Shown here piece by piece: positions 10,649-23,646 of a stretch of DNA of 64,000 nucleotides (the first letter of the stretch is position 1; the number at the start of each line of letters is the position of its first letter). The DNA comes from Takakia lepidozioides. Taxonomy: Eukaryota; Streptophyta; Takakiopsida; Takakiales; Takakiaceae. The notes below the pieces were generated by a model, which ran no database searches, was not told the DNA's origin, and saw only the letters and a list, made by a program, of their open reading frames with translations. Location: contig CM060733.1 of assembly GCA_030704615.1 (NCBI GenBank), positions 29,450,001 through 29,514,000 on the forward strand. The letters run 5' to 3'. The position numbers were made by a program, and so were the translations under genes.

Positions 10649-12776
10649 AGTTGATGAGTTAACAGTTCTGGATTGTTTGCAACTGCAGAGATATGGCTGG
10701 TGCATGCAAGGAGGTTCCCACATCTTCCCACTTTCCTTCTTTCATTGTTTCTCTTTGTCTCATTCTGAACACACTAACTAGTTTAGGTATGGGAGCATCT
10801 ATGCTTGTCCTCGCTGTGAAGATGACATATCAGTGTCTATGCTGTCACCTTGGCAAGTAAAATCAGATTTGGTAGGACGGGTTGATGCAGGTGCTTGTGT
10901 AGTAGCTGTTGTCACCATGATGGACATGGAACTCTAAGATGCGGCATAGTAGATGTTAGCTTACAAACATTGTCAATTTGGCTAGAGCTGCAATTTTGTG
11001 GGGCTTAGTGTGGTGAAGCCCAATGTGGTTTGCTGCCCATTTTGTCTGGTTTCAGCTAGTGCATGTTTTGTAGGGCTAATGCTGCAGCTCAATGGTGCCA
11101 ATGCAGATTTTGTAGGCTATGCAGATTTTCAGTTGAATGAGACTCCAACTCAATGTTGTTGTCTGGAAATTTTGTAGGCCGACTTGTGCAGCTGAATGAA
11201 TCTACTGCATATTTGGAAGAGCTACTAGAGCTCAATGGCTAGTGTTGAAGGCATTAGCAAGGTCATAACTAGGTAAGTGTTAGTCCCCTGGCCATTCCCC
11301 CCTTTTGTTAATGCATGAGCTATCAATGGGACAATCATATGGGTTCAAATCCCACTCATGTATTTCAGCTTAGGAGGTGCAAGGGGGGATGGTGGTTTGC
11401 TATGTCAAGGTGGTACCATAGGGCAGGGCCTGTTGATTGAGAGCTTCATGCAAAATCACAAACACTAGCAGAGTAGTTGAAATGAAAAATGGACCCCCCT
11501 CACTTTGACCAAGTGTCACGTAGCCCTCATAAGTTGGCCAAATCCCTTCATTTTTCTCTTGTTGGATGAAGCATCCCAGGGGGATGCACTGGGAGCAAAT
11601 TCAGCCCAGATGGATGTCATCCCGTCACATAATCTCCCAAATTACCAGATCCAAATTAATTTATCTTACAAGGGCTTAAAAAATGGGCCCCATACTCAAC
11701 ATTGGAAAATTCGCAAGTCTAGATGGATTGCCTCCAAATTTGGCATGTAAGTGCAGGAGGTAGGTGAGATACTAATGTCCGGTCAAATTTTGGAATTTTC
11801 CATTTTCCAGCGAGATATCTCCATTTTTCGATGCTGGGGTCCGTTTTTCCCAAAAAGTCAACAAGGGGGTGTGGGTGTTTAAGGGTTATAGAGCCCACCC
11901 CCAAAAGGTGAATATATGTACCCCAAGTCATTCGAAAATAAAATCAACCAAAGCGGGGCGGACGGCTAAGAGGTTGTCGGAAGGAGGGTGGCTATTGCAT
12001 ACGGCCCCACATGGCTATTGCATGCCTTTGCAATTGCATGTGGGGCCATTTGGCGACTGCATGCAAGCGCTAATGTGACGAATGTTTTAGAATGTGATGA
12101 TGTTGTAGGGTGCGAGGGTGGGGAGTTGGAGTAGCAAAATAGAGTTAACATGAGAGAGGTGAGGAGAGAGGCATAGCCAAGAGAGAGGGCCTGCCATAGC
12201 TATGCAACAGAGGGTTTAAGGATTGCTAACCAACGGTGCTACAATGAAGAGGAAGGTATAAAGGGTCTACAACAACTACACATATATATTTATATAGGGA
12301 TTTTATGGGACACAAGTTGTATTTTTGACATGATTTTTCTGCTCCAAATTACTTCCACGATGCACTCGGGTCTGCTCGATTTCGACGTTCCATGGCTACG
12401 GATTGATATTTTCCAGATTCGAGGTGAATATGCCTCTTAGTTAGGCCATTATATACATATATAATGTATATATCTCTCAACACTTGTTGTCTAGTTCTAA
12501 GTTTAGACATTTGAGCTCTACAAGTAGAACCCAACTATTTGTAACTAAATTTAATCTTACTTTGATCTTACTCATTTAAGTGACAAAATTGTCGCCAAGC
12601 CGTCAATAAATGTGGAATTAGGACATGCCTTACTCTACGCACTCGATATATATGCCATACACACTCAACACCCCAACAAAAAAGACTACAAAACAACAAT
12701 GAATCATGTGCGTCGTCTCTCCACATGTCACTGTGAACTGAATTGAGTGAATAAAAACAAATATAACGTAAGGGAG
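10649..12776. other. No gene recognised; degenerate short repeats
   Basis: Around 10980-11240 phrases of the type GCAGATTTTGTAGGC and CAGCTCAATG recur at irregular 50-70 bp spacing. A B-box-like GGGTTCAAATCCC near 11343 could be a worn SINE. A hairpin with an 11-bp perfect stem GGCCCCACATG/CATGTGGGGCC lies at 12003-12047. No coding frame is supported. Confidence 0.4.
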
Positions 12777-12976
12777 GAATGAAAAAAAAGAAAAAAGAAA
12801 AAGAAAAGGTATGACGCCTCCGAAGGGAGGGTAACTTATGGTGTCTCTTCACCACAAGGGCTACTGCCTTCCAGCTGAAAGGTGGACACCTTCATGACAC
12901 ACCAGACCGTGGTTTGAACCCACAACCACATCCAACGTCGTATGTGCCCATTACCACTGGGCTACATGCTGGTTGC
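12777..12976 (-). mobile_element. tRNA-derived SINE, copy 2
   Basis: On the minus strand it has an A box (TAGCCCAGTGGTAA, at about 12964-12951) and a B box (GGTTCAAACC, at about 12920-12911), then a body that shares the blocks of the copy at 750-905, ending with GGAGGCGTC and a T/C-rich tail. The 7-bp repeats AAGGGAG at 12770-12776 and 12977-12983 fit a target duplication. The two copies define one SINE family. Confidence 0.7.
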
Positions 12977-12983
12977 AAGGGAG

Positions 12984-15194
12984 AAATGTTATTTGTTGGC
13001 TGTGTCCCTTCAGGGCAGAGATGTTGAAGTCAATGGAGAAAATGTGGTCTAGGGACCTTACACCATGTCGAGAGTATGATTGGTCTAAAAAAGCTTCTAA
13101 GTATAAACCACGTGGCAGCTTGTCAACATTGTTGCTTCAATGGACAGAGACTCTCGAGGTTTGAGCTTGTTTTGGAAGTATTTCTATAGGTGGATATTAT
13201 TTGGCATTAAAGGTCTTTTTTTTTTTGGTTGGTCACACATTTGGTGGGAATATCAACCTACCGCGAAGGAAAATATTTAAAAATACGGGTTGAGCCTGGT
13301 GTGGCGTGCAAATACAAAACACCCACTCAAATACATTATGGGTGGACGGATCGTCGTGAGAATCATGCACAAATATATAGTTTTCTTGGCAAATACTTAA
13401 CAATTAAGATTGTTGTCACGGTTCAGAGTCAGGGTTTTCAAAAAAAGAGAAAAAGCAGGGTCCTATGGGTTTTATTTTTTTTCCCTCAATAAAAGGTTTC
13501 TGTTGCTTTTTTTTTAAGAGAAGAAAAAGATCGTTATGAATTTTATATAGCAAAAGAAATATATATTTTGTTTTGGAATAAGAATGTTAATTACGGGATT
13601 CCTTTTACAGCACATCTCTCCCATGATTGCCAATAACTGAACTCCAGGTCAGGGATGTAACCCACTGATCTCATCCACTAGCCATCCAGCATTGGAACTT
13701 TCATCCACTAGTACCAAAAACCGTACGGTGGGTGGCTTCATAAATAGGTAGTTATCTACGAGTTGGTGGGATGACGTGTATATACGTATGTACGAAAGTA
13801 TTCATCCATCCACCCGGCATATCGACATCCATCTCGCGACTTACAGTCATACACAGACGACAAACTATCGTTCGTCCATCGTCGGGCCCGGCATTCCTGG
13901 GTTCCAATCCCGGGGCTGCACTTGTTATCGGAGCATCTGAAAATTATTTTGTTAGGAATGTCGTGCGTATCTGACAGCGCGGTGACAATCATTCTTGGGA
14001 TGCTTCGTGTTTACTCATTTATCCTGCATTCTGGTTGGCCCCTGGATAAACTATCTTATCCCCTCACACTGCTACCTTTTTTATTATTTTATTATTTTAT
14101 CTGAAATTCTTCCCAATCATTCAACGTATCTACGGAGAAAGTTGAGCCCAAAACACACACGATCATATTTCAGCAAAATTAAAAAATTAAAAATACAAAT
14201 ACATATAATTATGTATATTTGCTAATAAGATTGTACAACTTTGATGCAGGGCACCGTTCCCTTTCTCTTAAAAAACAAAACAATAAATAAAAAAAGTTAG
14301 GATTGAAAAAAACAAAACAAAAGACAAAAACTACGTTTGTCGATTGTTCTCACTCCGAGGAAGTCTCAGGTTTTTTTTGGGGGGTTTTTGTTTCTTGTTT
14401 TGTTTTTTACAAAATATTTAATTATTATCCATAGAAGGAAATCACGTTTATTATTATAATTGAGAAAGACACAGAAAATAAGGAAGAAAAGGAGAAAAAG
14501 GAAAGGGGGCCGTATTTGGAGAGAATATACTGAGGGTTGTGATAAATACGGAGGGCGAATCATGCCACATCGTTTTTTAAAGGTAAGGAAAAGTCCCAAA
14601 AAGGAGGAAATGAGGCATTTGCTGTACTGTGCAACACACAGCCAACGTAGTGAAGCCCAATTTCTTGGCTTAAACCCCGGGGTGGCGCTCAAGAATGCAA
14701 CAGCGTCCACCTCCGCAGCGATGTGTTCTTGATCAGATGAGCTCGCCGATCCTGGAAGAGGTCAAGGTAAGCTGGATGTGATCTGCAGGAATGGATCTGA
14801 GAGAAGAAAGCGGTTGTGGAGCTGCAAGAAGCAGAAGGTGGGGCAGTTGCAGGATGTGGGGAGGATGGAGAGGATGGGTGTTAGATTGCCAAGAGCAGTG
14901 TCGGTTGTTGGTGTGATGTTCCGGGGTGGATCTTGTTGTGGTAGATTCCGTGGGATGTGCACCTGAGAATCCGCTGCTCGACAAGATGGAAGCTTGAGTT
15001 GTGCAGCAGTAATTTGCAATTGAAAAGAGAAGCCTTGCGTGGTGACCGTGTTTAAGAACTCGTAGGATGCATCTAGAATTGCTGAATTTGGTGGTAGCGG
15101 GCTGCGGCTCGTTATTTTTAGTACTCCACGCAGATTGTGTGAGGTGAAGCGTAATTTGGTCTAATTGAGTGGATTGATCTGATGAAGGTATCGC
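12984..15194. other. No gene recognised; tRNA-like fragments
   Basis: Short tRNA-like motifs occur: on the minus strand near 13620-13700 (TGGCTAGTGG and GGGTTACATCCC) and on the plus strand near 13868-13915 (GGGTTCCAATCCCGGGG) and 14655-14690 (a related CCCCGGGG block). The last two are similar to each other and may be pieces of one repeat. The final 500 bp upstream of 15195 is GC-richer and may hold the promoter and leader of the DUF707 gene. Confidence 0.35.
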
Positions 15195-18100
15195 ATGCTG
15201 ATGCAGCCGGCCGAGAAGGCGCTCATGGCTGTAGGAGGATGGCGGGTATTGTGGCACCCAAAGTTTTTGTCATACTGTATGACATTGAGTATACTCACTT
15301 TGTTGCTTAGCAGCCTCTTCGTAAACGAGAGCTCCAGCCCTGGGGTAGGCCGTCATCTCTTCATTCTGTATGCTCCAAGTCGATGCTTTTCCCGGCCCTT
15401 TGTGACCGCCGATTCGTGCACACCAGGCATGTCATTGTCGTCTCAGAAATTTATAATCTTGTTGAAGAAATCTAGAGGAAATTCAGTGCGAGATGTAGCC
15501 AAGGTCAGAGATAGCCTAGCGACCATGGACGCGGGAACTCGTTTGTGAGACAGAGAGAGGCAGGGGATACGGATTGGGCGGAAGAATCTCCTGTTTTCCG
15601 TCTTCTTCGTTACAAGCTGAAGGGGCTCTCTTCAGTAGATTTTCTGAAATAAGACTCGAGGCTGAGGGGTATTCATGGATTGGTGCAGGGGTTCCTGATG
15701 CAAGCATTCTCTTCTGGTCTCTGCAGGGTATGAATTCTCTTAACCCGCTCTCCGTAAATGTCAAAATTTGCTAATGGGGTACGTCTGCACCACGTGGAAC
15801 CTGGCATAGCGCAGAGACAAGACTCCGACCGAAGCCAGCGTTAATAAGCCACCTCCCCTTGCGGGTACTGCCCCTGTCGGGAGTGGCCTCTGTACAATTA
15901 AGCATATCGTAGCTCTCTCTTTCTTCAAAGTCACCTAGTTCATTTTTCTCTCCTCTCTCCCTTCATAGCGCAACTTATGATGCAAGATCAGAAAACAAGT
16001 GTCAAGTCTGTATCAGATTGGGGGCTGGAGCAGCTGACCTCAAATGAATGATGTCGATACCCATATATCAACATTTATTCCTTGTAATTAGGATTGTCGT
16101 TGGTGGGGCACGATCCTGTTGGAATGTTGGGCTGACATGCCATACCTTGGTGGTGGAAAACTTCCATCTGCCTTCATAAGGATTGGTAACCATGGCCTTG
16201 TGGTTGCATCATAGGCAACCTCTGCAAGGCGGTAGTCCATATATCTGGCATTTGGTTTGGGAAATCATTTCTGATTCTCCCTTGGCCTCGTTGGTGCTTC
16301 GGGATTCCACTTGACGTACCTGTCTCTGTCTTGCGACACTTGAAGGAGAGATTTAGGTCTTATTCACTAGCAGTTTCCTTGTGTGTACGCTTTCTTCTCC
16401 CATAAGCTCTTTGGTCTTGCTGTTGACGTCATCAGGTTATTATTTTTGTTTCTCTGTTCACATTGTTTCTATCTGTGTCTCTCAGAATGAGATGGAATAT
16501 ATTCTCCAGGATGTGCCCCCTGTGGCAACCCCAATGGCGAAAATGATGGACTGTGTCTTGCCAGAGGGGGAGTGTGCTGTAACAAGGGCACCATGTAGGC
16601 GGGGCGGGGAGGCTTTACCAAAAGGGATAATACAGGCTACCACGGACTTGCAGCTCAGACCCCTTAGTAACAAGTACGAGGAGCAGGTTGTCTTGATTGC
16701 ACCTATATCAATGCTACTCTCTTTTTTCTTTCAAGAATAGCTCTTTAGTAGCTAATGTTGCATGTTCCTCAAAGCATTGATGATTCTTCTGGTAGCCTGC
16801 CTTGTTATTGGTACCTTTGTATGTGCATGTACATTCTGGTTATCATCTCACAGCAGGTAACCCCTATGCTTTGGTAGTTATTTTGGCAGGCACTTCAGGT
16901 TAATGTTTGAACGCCACAAGCTAGTACTTGGGAAGCAGTGTTCTGGGCAGAGAGGAAAGAGGGGTGGAAGGGATGGTGCTGTCAAATTTATAAACGCTTC
17001 AGGAGCAGGCTCATCAGTGCCTTATTGACTGACATGTGGTATTTGGATACATCAGATTCAACAAAACATGCCAAAGAATTTGCTGGCGATGGCAGTAGGT
17101 ATCAAGCAAAAGAAGAATGTTGATAAAATTGTACAAAAGGTCCAGCCAACACACCATTTCCCATGTATTGCTGGCAATTATCTATTTAAGCTGACATTGG
17201 TGATGTGCATGGTTTTCTCAGTGTATTTTCATGCAAAAGTCTAGAACCTTGTTTGTCAATCTTTTCCTCCATCTTGCACTTGGCTTCGATCTACCGCCCT
17301 GACATGATGTGTTGGTATGTTCAGTTTCCGCTGAGCAATTTCACAATCATGCTGTTCCACTATGATGGAACAGCTGAAAAATGGAGTGATTTGCCTTGGA
17401 GTAGTCAGACCATTCATATTGTTGCCTTGGATCAAACGAAATGGTACTCACCATCCCTTCCATGTGGTCTCACCCACGGCCCTTGCACTGCTTACTCAGT
17501 GATCTCTGTTTTCATCACTTGAGCGAAGTCAGACAAAGGCAGGTTAGCTCTGTACCTATCGCAGACTCGGAGCCTTATCTCTCTGACAGTTGTCTGCGTG
17601 GAGGGTTCAGGTGGTTTGCAAAGCGATTTTTACACCCAGATGTTGTGGCACAGTATAACTTCATTTTCTTATGGGATGAGGATCTTGGAGTCCAAAACTT
17701 CAATCCAGGCAGGTATGACATCCCTGGCTCTTTTCTCCTTCTAGCCCAAGTAGACGAAAATGTCACGAGAATGTTGTGATTCCTTCCCATTTTCAATCTA
17801 CATCCCCAAGTGGGTAGCAATATATGATCAACATTGGGCCAGGAAAACTTACTGTACTTAGTTTGTTCTTTTCCTTGTCCAGCTATTTGGACATAATGGA
17901 AGAGGAAGGGCTGGAGGTTTCGCAACCTGCCCTTGACCCTGCTGAATCAGCTGAGATTCACCATGGGATCACAGTCCTTAACAAAAGAAGCAGAGTGCAC
18001 AGGCAAGCCAACCATTTCTTCTCTCAATCGTTGCACTGGCCAGCTGATGCTTCTTGGCTCTTGTAAAACCCCTTGACTGGTAGGGGCTCTTCTTGTGTGT

Positions 18101-21100
18101 CATACAATAGTCATGTGTCTCTCTGCTATCACCAACTTTATTCTGATTGCCCCCCGTCTTTACATGCCAAACCAAACTTTCTACTTGTTGCTGATATGCT
18201 GCATTTGTGTTGTTCTGTTGGATCAGACGATTTTACAAAAATCAGGGAGCACAGCGTTGTACAGACAACAGCACGGGACCTCCTTGTACAGGGTAAGAGT
18301 CTCCAATTTTGTTATTTATCCGTTTATTCAATGAGGTCCGTCAAACTCTCTCTCGACGAGTTCACAAACAGTTCAGCAAAGTAGAAGCACTCAGAGACAA
18401 CAGGAAGCCCATGCTTTTATAACTAACTTCAAAATCGCGAGCCACCTCTACAAGCCCAGCCTAGGGAGGCCAAAGGGCAAGAAGTGACAAAGATGACAAA
18501 GCGACCAAGGCCCTCCAAAGGCTCAAAAGATGAGTTCTCAGAATGTAAGAAGCCTGGCAAGCTTACAGAACTAAATTGAGCAGGTCTCCAGCCATCAAAA
18601 GCAGGGGTGGGGTGCATCCAAAGCCTCGATGTCATACTTGCAGCTGAACCCCGAAGATACACAAAGGAAAAATGATGAAAATAGCTTTGACATGAAGCTC
18701 CCATGATGACAAAATTTTGCCTAGAGACGAAAGATTGATGGATCTTCAATCCTTAAATGAGCACCCATGGTCACGAAGCCAGGCCAATGCAGATAGGTAT
18801 GAGCCAGCTAGACTACTGAAAGTTGGCAACGAAACTGAAAATGGTTCCCTGAAACTATCGTTCCTTTCGGGTTTGTAGCCTCCAAGATTCTTAATCATTT
18901 GTCCCATAAGCTCATTGTGCTTCATGTGGACATAGTTTTTGACTCACTCTAGCCTCTCTTCCCACAGTCCTCGAAGCCCCTTGTGGATGAAATAGAAAAT
19001 TTATTTTTCCCTGATTTGTCTCTTTGGGTTAAGGTGAGGTTTCATTTATTTGCAGGTGGGTGGAGGTGATGGCACCAGTTTTTTCAAAGTCTGCTTGGAG
19101 GTGTGTTTGGTACATGATTCAGGTAAACATAACATGCTGCTTGGAGTGTCTTTTGAACGTATTTGTACTCTTCATAGCTTAGGAAGACAGTCTTGTAGTG
19201 TGCCAGTAAATGCAGCATCAAATCCTGCTCAAGCAACAAGGGAAAGTAACTGGATATCCATTCAATGGATTTCTCATGGTCAATCTGAGAAGTTATGGTA
19301 TCTATGCCATGCATTACTACAGTGACACCAACAGCTGGTACAAACTTTTTATACATCAGAATTGGACTTCAAACCAGCTGAACCATGACATAGCATTAAT
19401 TTTTTCTGTCTCTTCATGCTGAGAGGCATGGAAGCTCAGCTGGCGAGACGTTGCAGATGAATTCGAGTTCAGCATATATATATGAGAAATATAGGCACTA
19501 GATTTGACAACTTCGAATGACTTTGCTAGCAGGGTGTGTTATACTAAACTTACTGGTTTATTTGTGGAAAATGTGATGGAGTAGAATGATCTCATTCATG
19601 GCTGGGGCATTGATATGAAGCTCGGCTACTGTGTCAAGGTAACTTTTCAGTACTCTTGTACAAATTATGTTTGTGGGTTGCAGAGTTTTGAAATTCTCAA
19701 TCCCTTTGGCGGTTGTGACTTGTCGTGTAGGCATGGACAGCATGCATCCACAGCCAAGTATTGTAAGATAGTAATGACGACAGGAAGTGAGCTTGTTAAC
19801 TTAATGGAAGGACTCAATTTTCTGTAGTCCTGCTCCATTTTGCTTGGACTGCCCTTTGGGGGGCTTTACGGTAAAATATGTCTGTTCTTTTTTTTTTTTC
19901 TTACAGACAAACACACCATCCATCTAGAGAAGAATCGCCAACCAAATATCTAATGGTGCAGAGAGAAGATATGCACATGCCACAATTCACCTCGATGGAC
20001 CTTTCTGGCATCTTGGAGATTACGGTACCTCCGGGTTGGACCTGGTTCTGGAAAATTTCTGTTTATGGGCCAGTACTGAATACACAGCCTGGCATACCAG
20101 GGTTTGCAGAGCGAAAAAGTGGGAGTGATCGATGCTGAATACATTGTGCATCAAGGCATTCCCTCTCTTGGGGGTCCTCGGAACAAAGTAAGTGCAGCTA
20201 TTGACAGCTAGTAACAGCTAGCGTGAACGGGTTCTTGGGGTCAGTGCATGCTGGGACTAACAGTGTCTGTCGAAGGCTCTCCGGCAACTTATACATTGAT
20301 CATCCAGACACATAGAGGTGGCCTGGATCACACTCGTCAATCAAATTCACGATTTTCCCATCTCATCACCACCACTGAACTTATGGCACTATGACGAGTT
20401 TTTGACCTTCAGGGTCTTGTTACTTGATAGTGTACTTGGAAGTATTTCCTATTGATTAAACTAAGTGCTAAGTCAATTTCTCTTATCGACATGGAATCAC
20501 TTCCTCTTGGAGCAGCTCTGCTGTTTAAGGGATCTTTATGCCCATCCTTTTACTTTGGATGCCTTCATTCAAAATCATTAGAGGGTGTTGCCATGACTAT
20601 AAACATTTCACATGGAGGAGTTTGCATCTTTATTATGGGTGTTATTCTGTTGTGCGATAGGTTTAACTTCCACTCCCCGTCCCTGGCATGCTCTAGTCCC
20701 TCGAGGGCTCGACTCTGGAACAAAAGCTTCTTGTTCTGGCTAGAGCCCCCCGGACTTTATTTTTGTTTCTCAATCCATCAAGGCTTCTTTTTCAGGTTTT
20801 GGAATTTCTAATCTACTCCGTTTCTTGTGGTGTTTGCAGAGTGTATCTAATTTGAGGACAGAGGTTAGCTCCCAAAACCCTCCTCGGCCATAGGCCCCTC
20901 CTCTCCCCTGGAAGATATAAATTGTTTCCTTCTCTCTCCTGTGTGCAAAAACCTTCCTGCCTCCGGTAGAATGATAAATGTGTTCAGGGCAGAGATTGAG
21001 AAGGAAGAAAGTCTTTTCTTTCACTGTCCTCCCTACAAGGAGATCCAGGGATGATACTTTTGCCTACTCCAGGGCAGCCAATCCCTTGCTGAGGTCTTTC

Positions 21101-21508
21101 ATGACAAGATGCTTGGCAGCATATCTGCACAAGGTTTTCTCTAAGATGAATAGTTGGTTTCAGGCTTCTTGTTGTTAAGGGCCCCACTTTCTTGTATCTG
21201 CTTTCTTGTGTGCCATAAGCTCTTTGAGCTTCCCTTGGATGTCAGAGTTTCTTTCTTCCCTTCTTTGTTCCTTTGGGCCTCTCTCTATTTCCACAGCAAC
21301 CTTAATGAAAGCCTTCCCCACTTCTTGCTTCCTGCCACATGACACACCACATGTGGGATGGATGCTACAGGTCCGAAAGCGTTCTGGAGTGGAATTACGT
21401 ATTTTTCTTCAGCGGTGGCGAAAAGCAGCCAAGGAGGATCGAGATTGGATTAACCCTTACCCGAAGTCGAGTTATGTTTCTATGGCAAGTAAAACTCGCC
21501 AGAGGTAA
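15195..21508 (+). CDS. DUF707 family protein, 11 exons, apparently intact
   Basis: Predicted exons: 15195-15344, 16486-16686, 17056-17139, 17325-17443, 17611-17712, 17883-18002, 18227-18292, 19056-19122, 19585-19638, 20110-20187 and 21371-21508. They sum to 1179 nt, giving 392 residues and a stop with all phases consistent. Introns are GT-AG except the one after 18002, which starts GCAAGC (a GC-AG intron). Exon 1 supplies a hydrophobic anchor at residues 24-43, so a type II membrane protein of the secretory system is likely. The DUF707 domain follows: FHYDG, WWFAKRFLHP, FLWDEDLGV (residues 204-212), GLEVSQPALDP, GPPCTGWVEVMAPVFS, GWGIDMKLGYC, YIVHQGIPSLGG and a C-terminal QRWRKAAKEDRDW. The family is plant-wide and its biochemical function is unknown; the WDED block recalls acidic metal-binding sites of glycosyltransferases, but that is inference. 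Exon 1 is the least certain exon because it is assigned by hydrophobicity and phase, not by motif. Confidence 0.85.
16828..17500 (+). repeat. Segment of the DUF707 gene that is duplicated downstream
   Basis: This stretch, with exon 3 (17056-17139) and the end of exon 4, reappears at 22920-23385 in the same orientation with high similarity. The downstream copy lacks about 200 bp corresponding to 17185-17395. Confidence 0.75.
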
Positions 21509-22919
21509 CATATAGGACTTTCAGCTAAAAGGGGCAATCTCTGGAAACCGAAAACCCCATTGAAGCTGGACTTAGGCCCTTACTTTGATCTTTCTTTGAG
21601 CTCATAAAAAGTAAAGATTGACGTCAGGTGGTGCCAGAGTTTCCATAGAAGGCGATGTTGCGTGCAAGTGTACAGGGACCAACCCTGCCACATCGTGTCA
21701 AAAGAGCAGGATCTGGGTCCTCCAATTCTTTTAACTTTGTGGTTGAGCAGAGCTCAATCTGCAATAAACTTAAATGGGCAAGACAAGAGCCCATGAAACC
21801 TCAGCAGCAAGCAAACATTTGGTTAGCTGCCTAGACTCCTCCCTCTATCCTCCTCCCTGTCGCGAGGGAGATTGTTATCGAGCTTTGCTGGGGCATGTTG
21901 TACATTCTTCCACCTGTCCTTGCTTCCATGTTATGCTTGAGATATATGAAGTCAAAGAGGTCATTCATATACGGGTGCCGGTAGGAATGAAGGAAGTGGC
22001 CTTCCGGGTTGGAGGCTAGGAGTACACCAATTCTTCCAGTGTAAAGTATCCGTGGATCAATCTATTATTATAAGAACATGTTGGTTTTGCTCTCTGTGTA
22101 TCTTTCAAACATCTTGAAGGAGAAGGTAGAATCTGCGAATTGATCTTATCATGGCGTCCATTAGGTTGTCCATGAGAATGTTAAGTTTGGGATTGTGGGT
22201 TTAAGTTTTCTAAAACATGGACTATCACCAACTGTCCTTGCAATTATATGTACCTTGGCTGGCATGAATCCAAGGGTTTCCCGCCATGTAAGTGTTCTTA
22301 TCATTGGTTCTTGCCATGGCTTAGTGTGTTTGCTTGAATAAAGAAACCTTGACTCTTTTAGTGGGAACACGAGCAGGGAGATCGTGACGGCCCCAATGCC
22401 TGTGCAACAACTGACCACAACTAGAGGGAGAGGAACTTCAAACAAAGGTACAAAACAAATTGTTAAGAAGATCAGGCACCGTCGCGGAGAAGATGTTCTA
22501 AGGGAGCATAGATCTAATACCAGACATCATGTAAGGTCTGAGACGAGGGAGAAAAGCTCCATACATTGATTTCTATTGAACTTTCTTGCCAATGGCGCTA
22601 ATTTCACGCCTTACAGAGTGCAACCACAGGGGACGATAAGTAAAATTGATCAAATTCTTCCGAAGACTAAAGGTTAGTTCACAGGTAAGTTCAGTGTTTA
22701 CCTCAATTTTGAATGCGAAGAGTCTAATTCCTCACCTAAGCCTTTTTTGCACTTTTTTAAGCAAAGGTTACCGATTTTTTTGGCAACATGCTGACCTACC
22801 CACAGGTATTGAAAGTTTGGTACAACCTCCCTGAAGGCTGGCCATAATAACAAAATGGCCATGGCATGTCAGGGGGGCATTCAGCATTGACCATTCTTCG
22901 GCTAGCACTTTTCATGGTC
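21509..22919 (+). other. 3' flank of the DUF707 gene; no gene recognised
   Basis: No recognisable domain. A basic frame at 22384-22569 (KKIRHRRGEDVLREHR) follows an acceptor-like AG and could be an old exon, but nothing confirms it. Confidence 0.35.
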
Positions 22920-23385
22920 AAGTACACATTCTGGTTATCATCTCAGAGGCTACAGCAGGATATCTCTATGCTTTGGTAGTTATTTTGGCAGGCAGTTCAG
23001 GTTAATGAATTCCCCAAGCCAGAACTTGAGAAGCACTGTTCCGGGCAGAGAGGGAAGAGGGGTGGCAGGGATGGTGTTGTCTAATATTTAAAAGCTGTCA
23101 GGGCCTACATGTGGAATTTGGACATGTCGAATTCAATGAAACATGCCAAAGAATTTACTGGCAGTAGAAATCAAGCAAAAGAAGAATGTTGATGATATTG
23201 TACTAAAGGTCCAGCCAGCACACAGTTTCCCATGTATTACTGGCAATTATGGAGTAATCAGACCATTCATATTGTTGCCTTGTAGCAAAGGAAGTGGTAC
23301 ACACATGCTCCCTTCCACAGGGTCTCACAAGGTCCGCCATGTTTTAACACCCAAGGCCCTTGCACTATTCCCCGCCACATCATGA
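22920..23385 (+). pseudogene. Partial duplicate of the DUF707 gene (exon 3 and end of exon 4)
   Basis: It matches 16828-17500 closely. The exon 3 equivalent reads NLLAVEIKQKKNVDDIVLK against NLLAMAVGIKQKKNVDKIVQK in the gene. The exon 4 start is deleted and its end carries an in-frame stop. Too small and damaged to be functional; a local segmental duplication. Confidence 0.75.
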
Positions 23386-23646
23386 ATTGGCATATGCTTG
23401 TAGGCACAACCTAGCTTCCCTTATCCACCCAGACAATCTCTGCAGCTTAGGATTGATTTACTTGATTTGTCCACGCAATTTTTGTTCCCAAACAAACGTA
23501 TGCACCTGGTTACCTCAATGAAGCTGTGCCCTGGCAGCTTTCTGACACTGTCCAACATCCTTACTCTCACTTTTGCTGTCTTATCCTACATGTCAGCAAC
23601 AGATGTTAATTGCCAACACAGGAATTGCGGTGTGCTGTAGATCCCA

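Noticed and set aside
11320-11370. Functional tRNA gene from the GGGTTCAAATCCC B box
   Set aside because: No acceptor or anticodon stem can be drawn around it.
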